Shown here piece after piece: positions 55,522 through 64,000 of a stretch of DNA of 64,000 bases. The DNA comes from Plantago ovata (lineage: Eukaryota; Streptophyta; Magnoliopsida; Lamiales; Plantaginaceae). The notes below the pieces were generated by a model. That model did no database searches. It saw only the letters and a program-made list of their open reading frames with translations, and was not told the DNA's origin. Every line of letters starts with the position of its first letter. The stretch's first letter is position 1. Where the stretch lies: positions 65,694,496-65,758,495 of the forward strand of contig CM051457.1 in the NCBI GenBank assembly GCA_028274465.1, written 5' to 3'. The position numbers were made by a program, and so were the translations under genes.

Positions 55522-58320
55522 GCTCAAAAGGAGAATGATAAAGTGGTTCACATCACAGAAGCTCTTGAAGTTGGTTCCGAAGAACAATACTCAAACTTCA
55601 AAAGAAACACTTTGACCAGAGCAACTGGAAAAGATACAAAAGGATGGACTTTTCATATCTTCACGTCCGGATCTTTCAAATGGAAAGAAGAGAAACTCTC
55701 TATTCAAACTCAAGACGTTTGTACACTCAATACTTCCTGAAGAACTCTCATATTCTCAGCAAATGAGTTCAAATCTGATTGGAACAATCATAGAGAATAT
55801 GAAAGCTAAGTTCAAGAGTGCCTCTCCACCTGAACAAGCTGTGATGCTCAAGGGCTCCTTTGTACCCGTGGTGGCTGATCCTCACAAAATCAATGAGGAA
55901 GAGGAAGTTACAAGTGCTTCTAAGTACAACCATCTGGAGTTGGTCATACTGAAGGATGATGATGAAGAAGAAGAGGATGAAAAAATCCTTAAAGATACCA
56001 GTGATGATGAAGCCAAAGATTCTAAGGACAACAAGGACGATGATGATGATAATCAAGGTCCTAGTCCGGATGCTGGCGGAGTAAAATTGGCAGTTGCTGA
56101 TCATGAAAATCAACCCAATACTGAAAATCAGCAAGCTGAACAACCTCCCAGTCAGCAACAAGAATCTACTCCTACTCCTGCTGAGACAAGTAGTCCAACA
56201 ACTGAACAAGTTGCTAAGACTGAAGAAGAGTACACCAGAAAGCGTGCTGAAATGCCTAAAGGCAAAGCTAAGCTTTCTGATGCCGAGTTAGCATTACTCG
56301 AAGCTAAGGTCACTGATTCAAACCTTGGAGAAGATGAAGATGAAGATTACCAAAGAGCATTATAGAATAGTCTACAGATTCACGGCAGACACACTAAACA
56401 TCTTGATATTGCTCAATCTTCAGGAGTGAACAACAAGGAAGTCTCCTCCCTTCCACTTACTACTGGTGAAACTCCAGTTGTTGAGTCCAAAGAGCTGCCT
56501 TCAGCAACCACTCAACCAGAAGTGACTGGAGCTAAGGATTTAGGTATCAAGGTTGCTGGCCTTGATGAATCTGATGAAGAAGAAGATCTATCTAACTTCT
56601 CAGCAAATGATGAAGAAAAGTCCAAGAAAGCTGAACCCAAAGTGGTAGAAATTCCTCCACCATCTCCCATTAATGATGAAGGAGATATGGAGAGAAGTCG
56701 CTTGCTGAGAAACGATGATCAGATCGCCACGGAAATCAAAGCTCACTCACTTACTCCCTCTTTAGTGTCGTTCTCAAATATTGAGGAGTTTACTCCTAGA
56801 ATAAGAACACTAATGGTTGTTCACAAAGCATGCCAAGAAGAGGATGATGCCTTGCTTGCTGAGAGTCCACTCGACATTGGCAAAATACTGACTACTGTGT
56901 TGAGACGCACCACTACACTTACCATAGGTCAGAAAGACATAAGTCTACATCACAAAACCTATGAAGATGATGTCAGTCAGGCACTCAAGCTTGCTAAAAG
57001 CGCCTTGACAAAGGCTGAGGATATACTTGAAGAAAAAGTCAACAATGAGCGAAGACATGAGGAGAATCTGGCTTTTATTAAAGAAGAATTGTCTAAGCGG
57101 ACTACTGATCAGCAAGACATGATTCTTAAATACAACAGCCTAAGTACTCTTGCTGAAAACTGCAATGAGTTTTTCTCTTTACACATTAGACCGATGATGC
57201 AATCCATGTCTAAGGGGGAAGATTCTAGAGAAAGAAAGTCTTCAAGATACAAATCAACTACTCCCTCTGAAGCTGAAGCTCCATTGAAGCTGCCTGGACC
57301 GCCTCCCAGAGAACCTCTTGCTGAAAAAGAGCAAAGTTCTAAGAAAAGAGCTGAAATAGATTCTAAGAGAAGTTCAGCAAATCCTAAAAGAAGAAGAACT
57401 TCTGCTGATACTCAAGAATTCTGTAACACTGAAAGTCATCAAGACATTAATGAAGAGGATGATAATGATGATGACCAAACAATAGCTCAAGCTATAAGGG
57501 CCAAGCCTCTTTCTGCCTTAACTCCATCTGGCCAATCCAAAAACTTCTCTTCTGACTCTAGATCTTCAGCAAAAGATCATGATAATGCTAAGTCAAGAAG
57601 AAGAAAGCAAAGACAGGAAGAAAGAAGGCTAGCTAACATTTCCATTGGCACTGGCATTGATTACAGAAAGACCAGCAATGAGAAAACCACTCAGAATGTG
57701 ATCAGAAACATTCATGGTTGTTGGATCATAAAGCTGGAAGACCTTTTGGCAAATGACTTCTTTCCAACTGTTGTACTGAATCAAATGTACAGTTGGATTG
57801 AATTGAAAGTCACAATAAAAGAAAGGGATCCTCCTCCCTACCCAAGGAACATTGCTGTAAAATGGTTGAATATTGAAATCTTAGTAAGAAGAACTTCCAT
57901 CAGCAAGAAGTTAAAACAAGAGCCTGATTTATCAAGTCGATAGATGTTGCTTACTATAGTGATCCCATAACCAAGAAGTCCAAAAAGAAATATGGTTTCA
58001 TTCCTTATGAGTACTTTTATCTCACTGCAAAGGATCAAGAAGAAGACCTTCTCTGGTTAAGGAAGATTCATGCCAACAAGGGTATTTCAGACACTCAACT
58101 TCTACATGCTAGCAATTGGGGCATGCACTTGTGGGTAATACACTACAAAGAGATGAATGGTGAAAACCATCATTATACTGCCTGCAAGAATGCAAGAATT
58201 ATTCAACTCGAAGTCCGTAAACTACTTGAAGATTACGAGAAGGACTGTGTTGAATTCACTGCTCTTGCTGAAAAGAGTGTTGAAGAGATTTTTAGAGAAT
58301 CCTCTGCTGGAATAGTCTAG

Positions 58321-58575
58321 TCCCTTGGAAAGCTTTGTTTTGTTTGCTGATTATTTTAGTTATCTATGAACTTTCTTGTAAACTTACTGAAAGATAACTA
58401 TCAACAATGAACTTTTTGACTCTTATTGGTTTTTGATTATGCAAATTATTTATGCTTACTATTTTATTATTCAAGTATGCTTGCATTAATGAACTGATTT
58501 ATTCAACATCAGGAACCTCTAAAAGGGTAACAATTAATTTAGCCATGGATTGCTAACATCAAAAAGGGGGAAATT
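58321..58575 (+). other. 3' UTR and polypurine tract of copia-2
   Basis: Matches the sequence downstream of the gap in copia-1. The PPT AAAAAGGGGGAAATT (58561-58575) abuts the 3' LTR. Confidence 0.9.
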
Positions 58576-59538
58576 TGTTAGAAAACTTGTAATTTTGATG
58601 AGAAATTAACCTTGTTAAATTAAGGAAAGTCCAGCAACTAGTACTCTTAAGGTCTATAGGAATTTAGAATTTTAGGGACATTGTAAAAGAGGAACGTTTG
58701 GTGAAAGACTTAGTGTAGGTACTAGTTAGGTTCTTTCGTTTGCTGATGATATACTTTGTTTTTACAAACGACCTATTGAAGACCTAGAACCCCTCAGAAA
58801 GTTGAAGACTGAAGACTTAAAAGAATTCTGAGAAAGGTATCTACAAAGGCACATGTTGCTCAGAAAGTGAGATTTTCAGCAACAGCTTGCATAAGTGAAA
58901 ATTTATATGACAGAGTAGGTTGTGCTTGCTAAAACTGAGAATGACCACTTGCTGATAACATATGTGACCTCCTTGCTGAAGAGTACTTGCATTTTGGCTC
59001 CAACGTTCATATTTGAATTTGATTTAAATGAACATTAAATGCAAAGTAGGCACGCGAAGAACATGAAGACAAGAAGACATATGAAGGACGCTGCTGAAAG
59101 TACAAAAGCAAGATAGTGACATCTTAAGGTTCAAAGGCTTAGAATTTGAAATTCAAACGGATCCTTTGAGACACTATAAATAGAGGTCATCAGGCAAAGA
59201 GTAGAAGCGTGTCAACAACGTGATCAAACTCTCACTTGTGCTTTAACCACTCAAAACCTTCTATATTCTTTACTGCCTATTGATCCGTTCCAAGACTTAA
59301 GCTTGAAACAAAAGTTACTTGTGAAGAAGTAGAACATTCAAGACTAAGAAATTAGTTAAGTGTTCTTTCTTTCGAACAAGAACAAGTCTTGACACCAGAA
59401 ACAATCAAACTTGCTTACTGAAAAGTATTCCAAGTTGTGTTTCTTTAGATAACTTGTTATAGCTGAAGAAGTTATATTCAAGTGATCTCATCCCAAACCT
59501 CTCTAACTGATAAACACCCTTTTCAAGCGTGAAATTCA
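58576..59538 (+). repeat. 3' LTR of copia-2, truncated (963 of about 1,507 bp)
   Basis: Begins TGTTAGAAAAC and follows the 5' LTR to GTGAAATTCA, then breaks into gypsy-3 sequence. The U5 end, hairpins and target duplication are gone. TATA box ACTATAAATAG near 59172. Confidence 0.93.
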
Positions 59539-59552
59539 CATTTGATTGTTTG

Positions 59553-60956
59553 AAAGACCATACAAATCATAACATGGAAGTAGGTTGAAGAATGCCTCGA
59601 TTGAACCTATACACATTCACATATGCACTTTGTTAAACAAGGGAGTCTCTCATAACATTCTCTACCTGGACCTAGTCAATGACGACGTAATGATGCATAT
59701 TAAAATACAAATGGTTGCCCCGTGCCTATGAAACTGAGGGCTTACTACTGTTCACCAAGTGAGACTTTCCCTCAAGAGAGGTCGAACCAATACTTGCTCT
59801 CATCAAACGAAGGAGGGCTCCCTAATAGACAACACTCCCCTATTCTACCCGACTCTTAAAGCAAAAACTCTTCACCACTTCCTGAATGGCTGGACGAGGG
59901 TGGTCTAGAACAAGCCTTGGACTAGGCGACACGAAAACACAAGGAAGAATTTACAACTCGATTACGAACTACTACAAAAGCTGCAAAATAATGCAATGCT
60001 TTGCTAAAACTGCTTTTTGGCTTGCTTGGACCCTTCTTTGGTTTTTTTGGGTCTTATTCCCTTTTTTTCCTTTTTTTTCTTTTTCCAGATTTCTGGAATT
60101 TTCGATTTTTCTTCTCTTTTTTTTTTTTTGTATATAGCCAGCAGTAGCACAATGAAAGGAAATAACAACGACTCTACAACGACCTCCCCAAAGTTATTCG
60201 AAAGAATAGGTTAGAGCACAAACTCAAAGAGAAGAAGAAAAACAAACTCAACATGACTCAACTGTACGAAAAACAAGTCATAACAATGGTAACCCCCTAC
60301 CCAAACCTATTCGTTAGAATAGGTTTCAAACAAAGGATCACACACCTCACTCTACCTCCTTCATATGCATTTAGCAATCTCAAAGAGCAAGGTGAAGAAT
60401 TGTTGCCTCTTAGGTGCATAATTACACGAGAATACAACCAAAGACTCTAACATGCAATATTTTATAAGGCCTTCACGAACCGCAGTAGAGAAAACATCAC
60501 ATAGTGATGTCGAGACTACCAAGTTTAACTAGTGCACATACGAATATGACAAGTCAAGCGATACAAACTTCAAACTAATCCATAGAAATGCAATGCATGG
60601 TCAATGGTCAAAAACACTTAGTCTATACAATAAAAAAAAGTTCAAAAAATTTGGCAATAAACTCCACACAACATCATGCAAAACTAGACTAAGGATGAAT
60701 GCATACGAACAATCCAAATCCTAAGAAAGCGGTAAACGTGCAACAAGGTGGAAACTAAGTACAAGATACAATACTCAACGACACAAGTCATACAAAACTA
60801 ACATCATAATTCACATAATACCCCCCCCCCCCCACATGAAGCTCAAGCTGGTCCCCAGCAAAAGAGAGAATGAGGAATGTAATGTAAAGTGATACTAGAT
60901 GTTACGAATGTGTGGCCTCTGTCGGCTGAGTATACCAGAATGGACATGTGAAAAGA
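59553..60956 (-). other. 3' untranslated region of gypsy-3
   Basis: Non-coding. Paired hairpins: 60192-60212 (degraded first arm) and 60303-60326 (AAACCTATTC / GAATAGGTTT, GTTA loop). A T-rich run lies at 60050-60130. A run of about 14 C near 60820 could be slippage. Confidence 0.78.
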
Positions 60957-62272
60957 CTAGTAATACGGGTCATAATCCCCGTAATAGTCATTCCACATGC
61001 CAGAGAGAAGATCCTGGGACTGCTGTAGGGTCTCCTGCTGACGGTCCAAGAGCATATTTTGCTGCAAAATGAGTTGCCTATCGTTCCAGCGATGCTCCTC
61101 CGCGAGTTCCCAATCACGGTTGCGCTGGGCAACATAACCATCAAGAGTATGCTGCAAACCCTGTACAGTGGTGGTCAGAGTTGCAACATTCGCATCGAAC
61201 TCACGGAATCTGTCATCAAGGTAGGTCCTGAGCTCAGTAAAATCAAACCCCCTAGAACCACGTGCTACCCGCGGTGCCTGCTGTGACCCACTAGGAGCGG
61301 TGGTGTCTGGAATACGGTCCCGATCATCGGTCTCCATGTCTTCGGCATCACTCGTAGGGGGTGAGGAAGGTGGTGCATCATCAGCGGCGACAGCTGAAGG
61401 TACATTCTGACGGAACCTATGTTCCTGCTCAGTGATAGATGCTGGAGTCAAGGCCGAGGTGACGGAGCCCGACTCATCAATACCCTCAACCCTGTGGTAC
61501 TTGCAGTAGGCACTGATCAAGCAAGGAAAGACAAATGGCTTCTTCTTTTTGTTCCAATGCCTATGGTACTCCTCATAGATAATGCTACCAATGTTGATAC
61601 GGTGCCTACCCAATAGACAGTAGATGAGTTCTGCATACCAAGGCTGAATGAAAGTATCATTGGTCCGAGGAATGAGGTTGGCCATAATGAACTTCATAGC
61701 CGTCCTAGCCTCAAGATTGAGGTCCTTCCTCTCCAGTCTCTCCGGTCTATCACTATATGGGTACATATAATCCCTATGGAAAATCACCTCGGTGATCCTC
61801 TCGTCAATCACCCGGCCCCCTTTCGAGTACTTATATTCGTGCGCGCTCCCGGTAAACTCCCGTTCTCCGAAGTGGATAAAGTCAGAAATCGACTGAGGGG
61901 TCCATGGCACTAGTGTGTTCCACACTGGAACGCACCCCATGTCCGCACGGTCTTTGTATCTTACATAAAACTCTTGGAGTAGTGATACATTGTACCCGTT
62001 GAATCGGTTGGAGGAGTACCACTTCCAGTTCCTTTTGCCCTCCAAGCTATAAAGCATTCGGCAGGCCGGTGTATTAGCATAACTTCTAGGATTTGGATTT
62101 TACGGTCACGGACTATCGATCGGGGCTTAATGGCAGCTTCCTCCTCAAGATCCAGTCGAATGGAGACCGCTTGGAGTGATGGTTCATAAGCTTCGTTGGC
62201 TTGGGAGCTCGAGGCTGCTCCCTTTCCCTTCTTGCTCTTGGATGTCCCTGCTTTCTTCTTGTCACGGCCCAT
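60957..62272 (-). pseudogene. Second ORF of gypsy-3, one frameshift
   Basis: ATG at 62272 (MGRDKKKAGTSKSKKGKG). The frame shifts once near 62050; after it 366 codons are open to 60957. Contains NWKWYSSNRFNGYNVSLLQEFY, VPWTPQSISDFIHFGEREF, LNLEARTAMKFIMANLIPR and YAELIYCLLGRHRINIGSII, then an acidic linker, RGSRGFDFTELRTYLDDRF and a Gln-rich coiled-coil ending YYGDYDPYY. About 439 codons in all. Clearly the same protein as in gypsy-2 and the better copy. The motif layout fits the putative plant transposon protein family; function unknown. Confidence 0.8.
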
Positions 62273-62277
62273 GGTAA

Positions 62278-62826
62278 CTGAAACTGAGCAATTAGTATCT
62301 TGTACTCAACAAAAAATGATATGCTAATGCAAATGCAAAGTGTGCGAATAATCGAGAGTCAACTTTGAGTAATTCTACACCCTTAACCCATGTTCTAGTC
62401 TAGCTAACCTATGTTAAGTACAATCATGCAATTCATCACAATCATGCAATAAATCACGATCAAAGCTCATGCTAGACAACGAATAACCTCAAATTCATAA
62501 GGCAACATACATATCATAGGGTCGAAAATCACCAAAAAAAACTCACAATCTATCCAATCAAGTGTTCTACCAAGTAATCTATAATCATCATATCAATTTG
62601 CTCGAATTTAACAAGGAATGGAAGAATCAAGACCATGCAATCAAGACTTAGAAATCCTAATTGAGCAAAACCCCCAATTCAACAATCCCAACAAAATTAA
62701 GCATGCAATTGATAGAGAAATAAGTTAATAAACACACAAACAAGCAACCCATACAACATATAAGCTCAATTAAGCAAAAATCAAGAAACTCCCAAATTTA
62801 GAAAATTAGGGTTCTTGAGAGGTTAC
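62278..62826 (-). other. Candidate leader intron of the gypsy-3 second ORF
   Basis: Donor TGAG|GTAACC (62826), acceptor GTTTCAG|TTACC (62278), five bases before the ATG, with TACTAAT upstream near 62292-62298. 549 nt, against 553 in gypsy-2. Confidence 0.6.
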
Positions 62827-63049
62827 CTCAAATCTGGAAATTTGATGAAGTATGAAGGGATTTGTTCGGATGAGAATGAAAAGCACGTTATGGGCTTCGA
62901 TTCAAGCTAAAGACCACAAGATTTGGTGGAGGATTGGAAGAATTATGGAAGAGAGAAGGTTTTTGGAGATTTTCGATTTTGGGGGCAAGAGGAAGAAAAA
63001 GAATGAAGAATGGAGGTGAAAGGGAGTAAAATCTCGTTTTTGTAAATTC

Positions 63050-63350
63050 TAGGGATGAGGGGCGGACCGCCCCATGTGAGAGGCGCACCCGACAGTTTAA
63101 ACTCTCGGGTGTTGAGGCATCCGCCTCTCACTCGTAGAAAGCCCACGTCTTTCTGTGAGTGGGGGGCGGACCGCCCCCTCTCACCCCCAGAGAGTCGCCA
63201 ACTCTCTGGGATTCTTGTGCGGACCGCCCCCCATGGGAGGCGGTGCGCCTCTCACCTCTAGAGAGCCGTCAGCTCTCTGGGAGTGGGGGGCGGACCGCCA
63301 CCCATGGGAGGCGGTGCGCCTCCCACTTACAGAGGTTGGGGGCCGAAAAT
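63050..63350 (-). repeat. GC-rich palindrome cassette upstream of the second ORF (gypsy-3)
   Basis: Repeated GGGCGGACCGCCCC and GGAGGCGGTGCGCCTC strings alternate with AGAGAG...CTCTCT hairpins (e.g. CCAGAGAG / CTCTCTGG at 63187-63209). Longer than in gypsy-2. Confidence 0.7.
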
Positions 63351-63583
63351 TTTCGGCCCCTCTCACTAAATTTTCACTCAAAAACATTTTCCTCACTGAA
63401 ACTCTCGAAAAAGTTCACTCAAACACATACAAAAAACACAAAACATTACACAAACTACCAAAAACTTAACAAAAAACAAATTGTTCGATGTATGCATGCA
63501 ATGCAAGAAAGCAATAAAACTTCGGGTTTCCTCCCGGAAAGCGCCAATGTTTATTAGTCTCTCACTCGACTTCTTCTCGTTCT

Positions 63584-64000
63584 TCAGTTTCTTTCCAGAG
63601 GGGTACTAGCCTTCCCCTTCATGGATCTCTTTCTCATACCTAGTACCTGAGAATGAGAATGAACAAACGCAGCAAGGCCAAAAAAGCCTATGGGGTGAGA
63701 AACAATCATCTGTGGATTAGGATCAGGAATGGCTTGCAACATAGGTTGCTTGCCATCCACCTCAATAGTGCAGGTTCTCCGGTAGGTGTCGATCACAGAG
63801 CGCACATTGGTCATGAAAGCTCATCCCAAGAGAACTACATCACTCATCCCACATCTTGATGCCGGCATCACAACGAAATTGGTGTAAACTGAAGTGTCAC
63901 CAATCCTCATCAACACCTTCCTAATAATACCTTCCGGCCTCACAAAGGATCCATATGCTAGCTGCACAATGGCCTTGTGTTTCTCCAGCTTCCCAAGACC
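63584..64000 (-). pseudogene. Protease end of gag-pro, gypsy-3 (partial)
   Basis: Reads from the window edge in one frame: LEKHKAIVQLAYGSFVRPEG, TNFVVMPAS, VVLLG, then an in-frame TGA where gypsy-2 has the Arg of GRTF, then VRSVIDTYRRTCTIEVDGKQ and a basic tail to the conserved stop at 63584-63586. The DTG active site lies outside the window. Confidence 0.88.

Larger units (their letters stand above)
53076..58320 (+). pseudogene. Third ORF of copia-2, about 1,748 codons, several breaks
   Basis: Starts ATGGCTCCGAAGAGA (MAPKR). An early shift precedes 53155; then 53155-53967 is readable with a stop at 53563-53565. It has the globular motifs GLVALLLIKFIDSQVGG, RRWPLLMHIYESKT, INWAKYIFNRLVD and PPVMYGLKICYIL; repeats; the basic cluster SKRSKKKRKADDD near 54240-54280; an acidic middle; a coiled-coil about 56940-57200 (EEKVNNERRHEENLAFIKEE); a basic Ser-rich tail; and the C-terminal SNWGMHLWVIHYKEMNGENHH block. 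A 505-codon frame, 56426-57943, is open. Intron-like segments lie at 55137-55211, 55281-55352 and 55449-55521. The C-terminus is longer than in copia-3 or ends early by mutation. Confidence 0.75.
15068..59538 (+). mobile_element. copia-2: SIRE-like Ty1/copia element, split by two insertions
   Basis: Own sequence: 15068-20206, 25906-27148, 51076-59538. The segments rejoin in frame at both splits (HSKAY / RVYNKK and KDKQLCD / DFAKLM). Total own length is about 14.8 kb. Its LTRs differ at about 22 sites in the first 330 bases, so it is the oldest dated insertion here, as its role as host requires. The 3' LTR is truncated by about 544 bp at 59538, so the right target duplication is lost; the left candidate is CACCC (15063-15067). 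Confidence 0.93.
59539..64000 (-). mobile_element. gypsy-3: Athila-like element, left-truncated, runs off the window
   Basis: Sense order (right to left): gag-protease end, PBS-like site, GC cassette, leader with intron, second ORF, paired hairpins, 3' region. The first base clearly alignable with gypsy-2 is about 59553. The 3' LTR and PPT are missing. Same gag-pro/second-ORF plan as gypsy-2, again without RT. Confidence 0.92.

Noticed and set aside
60818..60834. Long C run as a functional quadruplex or i-motif
   Set aside because: Single homopolymer next to low-complexity sequence; slippage or base-calling error is simpler.

Overview
The window is intergenic plant DNA made almost entirely of nested LTR retrotransposons. 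I found no host gene that I can defend. Ty1/copia and Ty3/gypsy elements carry tRNA-iMet-type and tRNA-Asp-type primer sites and a plant-type downstream ORF, which points to a large, repeat-rich angiosperm genome; I cannot name the species. A run of 100 N (8339-8438) marks an assembly gap.

Layout, left to right. (1) 1-10196: copia-1, plus strand, a SIRE/Maximus-like Ty1/copia element (LTR, gag, pol, spacer, third ORF, LTR); its 5' LTR is cut by the window edge and most of its third ORF is hidden by the N gap. It sits in gypsy-4 (10197-11437, minus strand), of which only the leader, PBS and one LTR are visible. (2) 11438-15067: unclassified sequence with one promoter-like stretch, a possible TIR element, a 170-bp copia LTR with its PBS, and a minus-strand copia gag-protease fragment. 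(3) 15068-59538: copia-2, plus strand, same family as copia-1, split by gypsy-1 (20207-25900, TSD CTTAT) and by copia-3 (27149-51070, minus strand, TSD GTGAT); copia-3 is split in turn by gypsy-2 (41998-50507, minus strand, TSD GTTCC). Removing each insert with one TSD copy rejoins the host reading frame or LTR. (4) 59539-64000: gypsy-3, minus strand, truncated on its left and running off the window; its junction with copia-2 has removed LTR ends from both elements.

How the parts work together. The copia family encodes a zinc-knuckle Gag, a protease-integrase-RT-RNase H polyprotein in the -1 frame, and a third ORF of about 1,750 codons. The gypsy family (Athila-like LTR/PBS) has two structural types here: gypsy-1 with only a Gag-like ORF, and gypsy-2/-3 with gag-protease plus a second ORF but no RT, RNase H or integrase. 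Every pol is broken, so none looks autonomous now.

The most interesting signal is that the downstream ORFs look like separate transcription units. In copia-1, -2 and -3 the third ORF follows an array of about eight small hairpins with a conserved seven-base loop, then a TATA box 139-155 bp before the ATG, and it contains three consecutive 72-75-nt GT...AG segments, all phase 0, whose positions agree between copia-2 and copia-3. In gypsy-2 and gypsy-3 the second ORF follows a GC-rich palindrome cassette resembling the one just upstream of the LTR TATA box, then a leader with a ~550-nt intron that has a TACTAAT branch-point-like site. Both downstream proteins share a layout I associate with the 'putative plant transposon protein' family. 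Other structures worth checking are paired U5 hairpins, a foldback LTR end with a C-run loop, and paired hairpins beside PPT-like tracts. All alignments, divergence estimates and counts were made by eye.
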